From positions 434,001 to 498,000 of the forward strand of contig JADFUC010002358.1 in assembly GCA_019722365.1 (NCBI GenBank): a stretch of 64,000 bases of DNA, given 5' to 3'. This document shows, in pieces, positions 50,406 to 60,856 of the stretch. This DNA comes from Lithospermum erythrorhizon (taxonomy: Eukaryota > Streptophyta > Magnoliopsida > Boraginales > Boraginaceae). Position numbers and translations under genes: made by a program. Positions within the stretch are counted from its first letter, which is position 1. Each line of letters starts with the position of its first letter. The notes under the pieces were generated by a model that saw nothing but the letters and a program-made list of their open reading frames with translations, ran no database searches and was not told where the DNA came from.

Positions 50406-50500
50406 GATGCTAATATCAACTACATTAGAAAACTCGATATATTAATAGTCGATTATTTAATAAACTTCTACAAATAATATTTACAGGCGGTCGACTTGGG
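48770..50500 (+). repeat. Degenerate array of a ~100-150-bp repeat
   Basis: Recurrent phrases, in order and with varying spacing: 'gtagaaactcgaaaaattaatactcga', 'attatttaataaactctctaagataatatgttt' (in pieces), 'ggtcagtcacgactcgggg', 'agggtgcttggtttattttt' and 'gtgctaaattaataat'. They recur near 48780, 49055, 49200, 49330, 49430, 49540, 50140, 50270 and 50430. The array is interrupted at 49860-50130 by unrelated, less AT-rich sequence. It lies between the divergent CAND1 and RUS6 genes. The family was not identified. Confidence 0.65.
50380..50404. repeat. (AT)n microsatellite in the repeat array
   Basis: A TA dinucleotide run of about 25 bp within the degenerate array. Confidence 0.9.
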
Positions 50501-51089
50501 GATAGCTTGCTAAATTTGGAATTTAAAACTTTTTGAATTACTACCATTCGATCTTTTGACATATTTTTGCTTATATTCTATAGATATTGGTCTCGCGCTC
50601 AAATGAATTAGATGTTGATAAATTTTTATTATTTATGTTAACATTTTGATAAAGACTAAATTATCCTTCATGTATTTTTAATACATTAGATAGTTACAAA
50701 GATAAAGAGCCACGGTGAATAATTAGTGTTTTTTTGTGATTGTGAATATCATCTGAGAAAAAATAATTAGTCAATAAGTATTTTTAAACCGAAACTGTTA
50801 TTAGTAAATTATGATGAAAATACTATATTTGAATATATTTTTAGAATATATAAAAAATATTTGATGTTAGAGTTGAAAATTAGAAAGTAGTCTATATCTT
50901 AAAGAGGGAGGGAATAGTGATTAATGGTCGCGATAATAAGAATATTTACCGCGCACACGTACGTACAATAATTTATTATTAAATAAAATAAAAAGAAAGA
51001 GAAATAAAAAAATATAAATGGAAAGTTAGAGGTGAAGTGGATGCGAATGTAGAATTATTTCTCCGTCCACACACTATTTACGTATATGA

Positions 51090-51240
51090 AAACGTGGGCT
51101 GTTGCAGTGGTTAGGAGTACTTCCAGAGTGAGTTAGAGGTCACGGGTTCGATGGTATAAACTATTCTCAAATGAATAAATATATATCCGATCGAGTTACA
51201 CGTTGGGTAGTGAAATAGTGTTTTTTAATCTTAAAATGGC
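51090..51240 (+). repeat. tRNA-derived SINE-like fragment
   Basis: 'tgcagtggttaggagt' at about 51104 resembles an A box and 'cacgggttcgatggt' at about 51143 a B box, with tRNA-like spacing of about 35-40 bp. The rest does not fold as a tRNA, so a tRNA-derived SINE or its remnant is likely. Confidence 0.45.
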
Positions 51241-51414
51241 CCATTTTTCATACGGCGTAATTTACGTAACTCACACTTACAAATAGGGGCAAAATAATCA
51301 TTTCATCCCCCAAAATAAGTAGTGTTTTTGGTGTGTGTATAACAGTTCAGGTAGAATATCCAGTTTCGGCCATTCCACTTGGCTTAGTTGGTCACTGACT
51401 CTGACTACATGCAT

Positions 51415-51603
51415 CTTCTCCATCACTCAATATTCCCTCTCTCTCCGCCACGTCCTCTCTCTCTCTCCGTCGCTACATATCTCTCTCCGCCGCCCCCCGT
51501 CAATTTCACAATTTTACCCCTCCCTCAATATCTCCGTCACCTTTCTATATATACTCACTCATATATACATAAATATATAGTTTTATTCAAATCGATATTT
51601 TCA
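51415..51603 (+). promoter_or_regulatory. Pyrimidine-rich leader region of the RUS6 gene
   Basis: The 190 bp before the ATG contain CT-rich tracts (about 51434-51495) with alternating 'ctctctctccgcc' blocks, followed by a TATA-like 'ctatatata' at about 51545. A CT-rich stretch near the start is common in plant promoters and leaders. The transcription start is unknown. An upstream in-frame ATG at 51388 would extend the protein by 72 residues of low-complexity sequence. Confidence 0.4.
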
Positions 51604-54600
51604 ATGAAGCCACCAAATTCGCATGCCACGTCATCATCAGATGCGCGTCTGCTAGCTCGCGAGACGCTTCGGATGAGTGCTGACTCAGCATCCGAGCCTC
51701 AAGGTGCTGACGTGGCAGGTTTGGTGCTACCTAGCTTCGGAATAATCTCGGAGAAATACGTAGGTTCGAGTTTGAGGTTGATTTGTTGTGAAGAGGTAGA
51801 TGGACGTAGATTTAAGTATTTTGCGGATTTGGATGGTTCTAGAAACAATTCGATTCGTGCTGTTAGCTTGCATTCTCCTCAAGCTCCTATTCAGGTATTT
51901 TGCATGCATTTTTCCAAATTTATTTATTTAGCTCAATGTATTTCATCAATTAATAATGTTTGGATGTTATTAATTCAGCTCGATGTATTTGTATCATTTT
52001 TTTATATAGCTCAATGTATTTGATAAATTAATTACGTTGAAAATTTATTATTGTAGCTCAATGTATGTGATTGAATTTGAAAAATTAATTATGCTTGGAT
52101 TTTATTTATGAATTGCAATTTTTAAATACGATATTGCTCTAGGTGACTATATGTGATTGTATTTTGGATTTTTTTTTTTTTTTGTTTATTCAGCTCACTA
52201 TATGTGTATAATAGTAGCTTTGTGTAGCTGAAAGTTGCGATCTTGTTTGTATATTCCTCTAGCTGAAGCTGTTCGTGAATTTACTACTACCTCCCTCCTT
52301 AAAAGATTGTCTAGTTTTGAATATCGATCATTTTTCAAGGTACTTTCATATTGATATGATAATTTTGATTCAAATCAAAGTTATGCAGGCCATCAATACT
52401 AAAAATTTGTTAATTTTGACCAACTGGACGATCTTTTAGGGATGGAGGGATTCTTTTTTATTCCCTTAACTGAAATATGTTTAAGTATGTTGTATCATAT
52501 TTGGTGAAAATATATTAATTGATAGTATTTGCATGAGAACTGATGTTAATTTTAGAATTGAGTGCAGATTATATAGTCTATATTTTATCTCTTCGGAGTT
52601 ATTGATAACAGATTTCTCTTGTGTACTACTACTTGCAGGGGGCAATGTCGTTTTTTAGATCTTATGTTGTGCCAGAGGGTTTCCCCGACAGTGTTACACC
52701 TTCTTATGTTCCGTACATGACATGGAGAGCCTTGAAGGTAATTTAGGATTATAGAGTTAATATAAAGGGTTTGTGTCCTTTAAGTTTCTTTCGTCAAATG
52801 CATTTTTCATGACAAATATATCTTAAATATGTTAATGGCAGCACTTTTTTGGTGGAGCTATGGGTGTTTTCACAACTCAGACACTTTTAAGCTCGGTAGG
52901 AATTTCACAGAACAGAGCTGCACCAGGAGCCGTAGCTATCAATTGGATTCTTAAGGTATGCCGTATGGGTGATGTGAATTAAAACTCTTGTATGTTTGCT
53001 ACTTTGCTTACAACCTCAGTATTGATGATTCTTGAAGTGGGAACAGTTGTTTTTAATTTACTTGGAAGACTATTGAATATCTACACCTATGTTAAGCTCA
53101 TGCAGAAGCCATGGAAGGCGAGAATTTGGTTGTTTAAATTTAAGATGCAAGCAAGTAACTAAAACGAGTCCTTTGAATTCTATAGGTTACAGTGCACTTC
53201 GAACATGAATGAATTGTAAGACCTCTGAAAAATTTCTCAATCGAGAGAACTTACATCCTTATGTAGTTTTTACCAATTTAGTAATTGGCCGACTTTTTCC
53301 AATCTAGCTACTAGATCCTATATTCAGAGTGTTACATATGATATCTTCATGTAGCAACATTTATTGGTTAGTGTTAATATTCAAGGGTAATCCCATCATG
53401 TTTCCTGAATTATTTCATCCATATTCTATGATGTGCTGTCTTTTTCTATATACTGTAATTTTTGAAATAGTTCTATTTTTTGCTCTACGCTTCTATTTTG
53501 TCACATATCTGTGTAATACTTTATTGAGAGTTCTAGTTATCCGTTGCAATTAAGTTGATTGTTGACTGATGAATAGAACCATGTGGGCACCTTGTTTCTA
53601 GGATGGTGCAGGAAGAGTTGGAAAGATGCTATTTTCCAGGCAGGGAAAGAAATTTGACTATGATCTGAAACAGGTATGTTCATCTACTTTCTTTTCTGGA
53701 TCATCTGCCAGGGAATGGGATCCCAATAAAAACTATACTCCCTCCATCCCTTTTCTATAGGATGTTTTCCATTTTGGGAAGTCCCATAATAAGTTATTGT
53801 TTAAACTTTACACTAAACGTGAGAGATTTGAATGGAGGGAAAAGTGTTTGGAAGAATAAATTTGAGTTTTCCCTCGACTTTGGGCTAAATGAAACATCCC
53901 TTAGAAAAGGGACAAAGGAGGGAGTAGGTTAATTTTTCTAAAATGGTTGGTTTGACATGTAATGATTATCCTATCTAGCTTAGGTTTGCCGGTGATCTTC
54001 TAATGGAATTCGGAGCTGGGGTAGAATTAGCTACTGCAGCTGTCCCTCACCTTTTTCTTCCTTTAGCCTGTGTTGCCAATGTGGCCAAGGTAATATACAT
54101 CCTATTCATTGCAATGTTTGATAGCTGCTTGGGTAAACATCTCTTTATATCCATTTTCTACTCTTCTTTTTGAAGAATGTTGCTGCGGTCACATCTACAT
54201 CAACACGTACACCAATTTATAAGGCTTTTGCTAAAGGAGAAAACATTGGTGATGTTACAGCAAAAGGAGAATGTGTGGGGAATCTTGCTGACTTGGTATG
54301 TTACTCTTGTTCTCGTACTCTGTAGGGGATCAATTTTAGTATGTGTATTACAGTTCCTCGATCGTTGATCCTGGATGGGGGAGAATAGAATCAACTCACC
54401 ACTGGGCAAGTCTCACCCAGGATAATACTCCCTTCATACCATTTTATTAGGGTTGTTTTCTGTTTTAGGAAATTCCAAAATAAGTTAATTGTTTTGACCA
54501 AATTGAAATCATTTATAGTATGTTAGTCACACTCGACAACTGTTTCTACATCCTCTAAGTTTCAAGACATACTGCTCCTGTTAGTAACTAACTAAATCTT

Positions 54601-56239
54601 AATAATCTTACTTGTGAAGCTTGGCACCGGACTGAGTATCATCATGTCAAAGAGAAATCCATCCTTGGTTTCAACATTCTCACTCCTTTCTTGTGGATAT
54701 CTTCTCAGCTCTTACCAAGAGGTATGTTAGAAACTTAATATTCTATGTTGGGGGTGTTGCATATTTTTAATGTGAATGCATATATAAAGAACAAGGATTT
54801 TCAGGTGAAATCTCTTGTCTTGCATACGCTGAATCGAGCAAGGTTTACTGTGACAGTTGAATCCTTCCTCAGAACAGGTAATATAATGATTTTGACTCTG
54901 TGTGTGCATTTTTTGCCCTAATTTATTTATCCGTTATCTCCATGTAAGCTCTTCCTATTTTTGTTCCGTCTAAATATTATGCAAATCTCATTTAAATGAC
55001 TATGAATCTTAACGATACAGCTCCTTGTGGGAATAAATAAGTTCGGAGTATATTATAAGAACATTTGTTGGGGTGCTGATGCCTTAATAAGTTCTACATT
55101 AAATGCCTGAACTTGGAAATTTTTAACTGCTATTGATAATCCTTACAAATCTCATGGTAACTTCCAACATTAAATTATGTGTTTTTAAAATTAAGTTTGC
55201 TACTGGCATTGAGTTATTAATTTTTTTGTATTTTCTCAATGGTATTCATCTATATCTTGTATAGGAAGAGTTCCGACCCTGGAAGAAGGAAACTCAATGG
55301 AAAGTATATTTAGTTTCCCTTGGACAAAGCAGAGACCCATTGTTCTTGGTAGAGTGTGATGAGGTTCAATACATTAATGATTTAGTATTTCATGTAATGG
55401 AATGTTAAAACCGTGGTGATTTGGAATTCTCTAGGACCAAGATTTAAAGAAGCATTCCAAGACCCTAATTCATATCTAATGGTGGAGCCCATTTTTGAGG
55501 TACAATCTCTTTTCTTTTGTTGAAACTGGCCCTGATAACTCTTTGCATCAAGTTTATCGATAGTGTCAATTTATTGGCTGTCTAGTAATGTTACATACCA
55601 CGAGTCCCTGAAAAAGGGATTTTGTGCTATCCTATAACAGAAGGAGCAGTACCTGGTAACCTATAATCCTCTAAAGGGGAACATATATGCATTGCTCAAG
55701 GATCAAGCAAAGCCTGATGACATACTGAAAGCAGCCTTCCATGTAAGATATATAGAAATTGAGTTCATATTAGAAGCTTTGGGAAGTAGTTTATAATAAT
55801 TTTGCTGAATCCTCTGAGTTTGCAGGCTCATGTACTTCTTCACGTTGTTCGCACATCAACTGAGGATCAGACCAATGCGAAACACCCCGAAGATGAATTG
55901 TTAAAGCTCTTGCCTTCAACTACAGATCTGCAAGCTTGTGTTGCAGAATCTTATAAAATGGTCACAGCTCTCTATGGGCCATTCAAGAACAAAGCTAAAG
56001 AAAAGGTAACTATCTTTTTTGGTTCATTGACTATGCAAATACATCTAAGGTGGCTAAACTATTTCGTTCACCAGTTAATAGATGCATGTGTAAAATGGTT
56101 AATTATGATGTTAATTCAACATCATCTAATTATGTGCCATGACTGGACTTTTTCCCTCTTTTTTTTTTTACAGGGATGGGTGATGTCAGAATCTCTGCTC
56201 AATCCTGGCCGAGCTCGGTTATGTGATTTAACTAGATAA
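51604..56239 (+). CDS. RUS6: Root UVB sensitive 6-like protein (RUS6, DUF647 family)
   Basis: 13 exons: 51604-51894, 52639-52737, 52842-52955, 53602-53673, 53979-54089, 54176-54295, 54620-54721, 54805-54877, 55265-55348, 55435-55499, 55641-55742, 55826-56005, 56174-56239. Translated length is 492 aa, with all junctions GT-AG. The DUF647/RUS family is conserved in eukaryotes. Plant RUS1/RUS2 act in early seedling development and UV-B response, and RUS6 is described as needed for embryo development. The biochemical role is not established. Signature pieces: FFRSYVVPEGFPDSVTPSYV, RALKHFFGGAMGVFTTQTLL, GDVTAKGECVGNLAD and NRARFTVTVESFLRTGRVP. The carboxyl end GWVMSESLLNPGRARLCDLT closely resembles RUS6 of Arabidopsis as I recall it. 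The start at 51604 fits the family N-terminus (MKPPN). Homologues are chloroplast or mitochondrial in some cases; no clear targeting peptide is visible here. Confidence 0.93.
52291..52450. mobile_element. Stowaway-like MITE in RUS6 intron 1
   Basis: Ends CTCCCTCCTTAAAAGATTGTC and GACGATCTTTTAGGGATGGAGGGA are inverted partners about 160 bp apart. A TA target duplication is not clear. Confidence 0.7.
53738..53924. mobile_element. Stowaway-like MITE in RUS6 intron 4
   Basis: The left end is CTCCCTCCATCCCTTTTCT and the right end, reverse-complemented, is CTCCCTCCTTTGTCCCTTTTC. TA dinucleotides flank both ends (53736-53737, 53925-53926). Size is 187 bp. Confidence 0.85.
54427..54545. mobile_element. 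Truncated Stowaway-like MITE in RUS6 intron 6
   Basis: Begins CTCCCTTCATACCATTTTATTAGGG and continues with 'tgttttctgttttaggaaattccaaaataagttaattgttt' in pieces, similar to the interior of the MITE at 53738-53924. The right terminus is missing. Confidence 0.55.
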
Positions 56240-57480
56240 TATCAGTTCATCGAGCATGCAATACGGAGAATGGCTTGGGTAAGGATGACTTGTCACAACT
56301 CTATTTGTATATTACATGGACATGACAAGTCACTGAGCGTGCACCCCCTTCCACCGAAAAAAGAAAGAAAGAACGGCTAGGGTTGGTTCAGTCATCTTCC
56401 TCATTGTTCTCTGTTATATATGATCTGTGTACTGCAGCGATCAACGTGATGGTCTAATAACGCCATTAACAGCTTATGTTTATGTTGTATATGTTGGTCT
56501 TAACTTTTGTGCTCCAAGACCGAGAGTTCTGAGTTTGTTGATTCATGATTGATCGATTCGAATGTAGAATTATTGTATTTCAGTTCAGGGAGATTGATTT
56601 CAAGTGATAATTGTAAGTTTGTCTTCTTTGTTGATAGATTCTCCCCCTTGAAAGCATAGATAAGAGATGAGGCTCCATGCTTTGTTTGTGGGCACCAAAT
56701 GATCCATTTTTAATGTACCTGTAAACTTTATCTAGGATCTCAAATCAAAAGCCGAGTCTCACACAAAAACAAAAGATTACCTTTGCGTATATATTCTCTA
56801 AATTGATAACAGGCATGGGCTGATGGCCCTTCAACATGAAACCATTTAAATATTTCATTACCTTTGAATTTGAGCGCTTCTGGCTAAACTTGTCCAAACC
56901 CTGTCCAGATTTATTATAAACTTTTACCAACTAACAGAGGTCAGTGGTTTTTCTTGTCTAGATAATTTTTGGGATGGTGATCATCAAATTCGTTAGTAAA
57001 ACTGTAAGCATTGTAAGTAAAGTTTACGAAAGTGAAATTTGCCAGATCTAATGGTAATGCACTAACACCTTCATGTTATGAGGACCAGTTTGATTACACA
57101 AACACCACCTGTTATTATTATATATAAAACCTCAACTGGGCTTTGATAGACTCTAGATCTATTTGATTTATTCTAGTTTATACAAATGCTATCAGAAAAT
57201 CAGTTCTTGATTCCAAACCTGTAGCTGGTAGAAAAGAAATCAAGCACAAATATTTATTCTGTTAAGATCTGCTCATACTTGAACACTTAATATATTCCTG
57301 CTAAGGCTATCAAATTTAACATCAAGAATACTAGAAAGGAAATAAATAAAATAGATTGATAGAAATGATAATGATAATATTAGTGATATATATCAATTCC
57401 TGCCAGCATGCGGATAGAAATGATAATGAATAGTAGTAGTAATTTGTTCTTGTTTTCTAAATAACTTTGAACATTGGAGG
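56240..57480. other. RUS6 3' region and AT-rich intergenic DNA
   Basis: 56240 to about 56750 is likely the RUS6 3' UTR and downstream sequence. Beyond it no gene is supported. A polypyrimidine or polyA signal could not be placed with confidence. Confidence 0.5.
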
Positions 57481-57542
57481 AGTTCTAAATTGCCCCGGGA
57501 GTATGCTCGAACTCCACCTCAGGAGCCTTAGCAGCTGCAATC

Positions 57543-57770
57543 CTATGAATCGTTCTGCCCAGGAAAGCTGTTATTCTTCTTAAGTGATGTGCTTATTATT
57601 GTAAAAATCGTAAACTTTGAGGACTCCCTCTCACCCACTCCCCTCGTGACAGAACTGTTGGCACCGTTAGATTCTTCTTGCTTCTGCATCTTCCACCCAG
57701 CTTTCTCAGCAAACTGCAGCATTTTCTCCTTCTGTTCTGGTGTGAACTTTGTCCTGAACCTCTTCTTCAT
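57543..57770 (-). pseudogene. Truncated zinc-finger homeodomain (ZHD) gene fragment
   Basis: From the ATG at 57768-57770 the minus strand reads [20 protein letters not shown] then [10 protein letters not shown], the helix 1-2 region of the plant zinc-finger homeodomain class (family known for the RFRTKFT start). The third helix that follows in real ZHD proteins is missing: the frame diverges after about 33 residues. The N-terminal zinc-binding dimerization domain is also absent. It is therefore a fragment and not a working transcription factor, unless spliced to unseen exons. Confidence 0.75.
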
Positions 57771-57774
57771 CAGC

Positions 57775-58096
57775 TGATGTTGTTAGAAATTGGAACCACC
57801 AAATTCACCTTTACTTCATCGTCCGAATTAGAGAGGGCAAAGCAAATTCTGTAGATGGCATTATCATCTTTGATGAGGGCCTTCGAATAAAAGAAGTAGT
57901 GATCCAGTATGGTATCCAAAACTTTCATTTCCCCAAATGCCCTGATTCTGCAGGGGTCCTAAAATCACTCTCCCAAAACCTTTATGATGATGAGGAGCTC
58001 GATGAAAAACTTACAAGATTTGACTACCCAAATTTTCTATGGAAGCTTCATGAAGATGCAAATGAGAGCTTCAAAGAAGTTCTTCACCAGGCATGA
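57775..58096 (+). CDS. Unidentified coding-like ORF
   Basis: The plus strand is open from upstream of 57775 to a TGA ending at 58096, about 107 residues. It has mixed amino-acid composition (for example [58 protein letters not shown]) unlike the AT-biased chance ORFs elsewhere. I did not recognise the family. A GTG or in-frame upstream codon would be needed for start; no ATG begins the open stretch. It abuts the ZHD fragment on the opposite strand, so it may be one of several captured gene pieces. Confidence 0.35.
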
Positions 58097-58099
58097 ACT

Positions 58100-60855
58100 C
58101 GCCACAGCCATCAGTTGCATTACCTCCCATTGAAGCTGCATGGTTCTTGAGACACTCTCTGGGACCTCAGACACTTTCTTGAAAGGACAGGGTCAGCCTT
58201 TATCAGAGTGAAGGGGTGAGGATGGTAATATGGGGCCATTAGAGGAAAAACGCACTAACATTTTGGGGGACAGGTTGATCTGATGGATCATGTGTCACCC
58301 TTGAAATATATGCACTACTAATGGGTATAAAGCATCTCACTTTGACTGTAAAGTTCCATTTGGTTTAACTAAACTCATTACCTGCAACCTTTATTATTAG
58401 TATAATTTACTATTTTATAGTTGTCTTTGATTTGGAGACAAGATGAGAGAGGACAAGCCAAGAGAGCATCTACTAAAACACAAACAATGATTAATAACGA
58501 AAGTAAGTGGTTGACTTTTATAAGATATATTACCAAGGAGATTTTCTTTTTATGATTATCCACACTTTATGTCTAAAACGTACTAAAAACAAGAAACCAA
58601 CATTATATCAATAACACAATGAGGAACTCATAGATAGAGATATTTTGGTACAACTTTTATTGAGTTGAAAGTGGTCAATTTGCAATGAAGATGTAGAACC
58701 AGAGATTTCTTAGTTTTCAAACAAGCAGATCTCAACATCATGTTTAAATTTCAAGTCTATCATCATGTTCTTTGACAATATATATAAATTTAACTTATTA
58801 AAGAAAAGACCAGCAGAGTAAAGGGTAGCAGCAGAACAAAGTGAATGCAATGGAGAAGAATAATATGGAACTTAAACAAATTTACAATTTTTTTAGTTAT
58901 GTACTTACTTTTAGATGGTGAAGCTTAGGACCAAGAGTAAACACCCTTCACTCCACTATAAAAGACAAGACATATTTCAGAACAAGACGTATGTTCTTTT
59001 TGCTTAAGCACATTTTTAATATCGAACCAGTTTAACTTAGTGTAGAGATGAAGGGGATTTAGTTGTTTGTTTTGTAGTGAGCCTTTTAAAAGTAATTCTA
59101 AACACAGAGCCATTAGTAGCCTATGGAGAAAAGTGTGGAATCGAGGAGAGATGAACAAAGAACTTTACAGTAAAAAAAAAAGAATACTGTAATTCTGTGA
59201 ACTTAGAGAGGTAGAGAAGTTTCTTTTGCTTTTGTTTAAATACCAGGCATCAAACGGCACTGCTAGAGGACAACCTGTCAGAGAAGTGCCAAGAACAAAG
59301 GAGTACATGTGTGCATGTGTATATGAGAGAGAAAGAAAAGATCTATAAATGTTTTTGCACAAACCATTCTCAAACATTGTTTTATTCAAGATTATACTGT
59401 TCTTTTTTACTCCTTAAACTGTGGATTTAAATTCATTTTGGCTGAATAATCAAGAGTTCTAAATGTTATTTTGGGTCCTAAATTACTTAAGGCCGTTTGC
59501 TTGTACCATGTTTAAGAGAATTACAGTAGTTGATTGGTCTTGGAAATTATAATCATTGGTTCTTTTTGTCAACATTTTTGCTGATTGCAGAAAAAGCTTA
59601 AGATTCTTGATTGATGTATATTCATGACATCATGTAACACCAGATGTGTTTACAGATGAGTAGTTGATGCCTCTTTAATTAAGCTCACTTGTTTCATGTC
59701 ATTCCTTGAGGATTTGAAATAAATAAATGTCAAGTTTCATGTTGTTTCAATCAAGCATTCACCTGATTTGGATGAAATGTTGGTAATTAATGCAACATTA
59801 CAATCTTAAAGATTGCTGATGACATATTAAAATGTCAATCATAGAACTCATGTGACATTTTTTTATGATTCCATGAGTATATTCTACAAGATGGGATTCA
59901 AGTACCACCATACCATTTAGTACTCCGCATTACACACCATTATAATTTGTGGTGTCACTTAATTCTTTTTTAGACTTTTTGTGAATTTATCAACAACTAC
60001 TAAAGTTTTCAACATCCACAAAATACTTTTTCTGAATATATAGCAACATTTGAGTTTACGTATGGAGGTTTCTTAAGATTGAAAATTTCAGAAAGACAGC
60101 AATACTTTTAAGCCATGCTTTAAATTTCATCATATTAAAGCTGAAAAATTATCATTGGCACGTTCTGCATACTCTGTTTGTATTCCATAATAGTATGTCG
60201 AGGGGGGTATATTCACATATTTTCATTATCTTAAAACTATAATTATTTATGCTACATGCATGTGTCGGATTGTATCATTTGAGTGAAACAAATCCCATAT
60301 ATCTCCAAAAAAACTTGCTGGTGACATATTAAAATGTCAATTTTATAATAAAAAAAAGATGAGAAAAACGTCAGCTCTAAGCAGTGTTTCACAAGCTGGC
60401 GACTTTTGTGTATTTGAGCAATCATATGTTCATCTGTTCATGACTATACTATCCTTCAATTCCTACGTCAGCTCTAACATTGCTCAACTAAACAGAAGAT
60501 CAAAGGTTTGTTGGAATTCATGAAACCAAAAACTACCAAAGAGAGACAACATATACTATAGGAACATTAGCTGCAATACATTACAAGATTTGATCACAAC
60601 TCCTTTACATGCATGCGAAAGAAAGTTAATGGAAAAATGTAACGCCCTGTACGTCGTGTGCGCCGCACTGATACTAAAACTCCAAAAAAAAATTACTGAA
60701 ATTTGTCGAAGACGAGAACATCGTATAATACTAGCACACTTGTGCGATGATCCACATACATAATAAATGTACAACACACTCCTTTAGTTTTAGAAGGAGC
60801 ATTCTCTTATGTCCGGTGCTTCATCCTTTAGTGCTAGATTACTATGGACTACAGA
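58100..60855. other. Intergenic DNA without supported genes
   Basis: AT-rich with isolated short ORFs that lack domains. 'atgtaacgccctgtacgtcg' near 60640 resembles an LTR start, but no partner end was found. An imperfect hairpin around GGCACT...AGTGCC (about 59255-59305) does not match a known microRNA that I recognise. Confidence 0.5.
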
Positions 60856-60856
60856 G

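Noticed and set aside
57543..57770. Functional zinc-finger homeodomain gene
   Set aside because: The third helix and the N-terminal zinc-binding domain are missing.
59250..59310. MicroRNA precursor hairpin
   Set aside because: Only a short GGCACT/AGTGCC stem is visible and no known mature microRNA was recognised.
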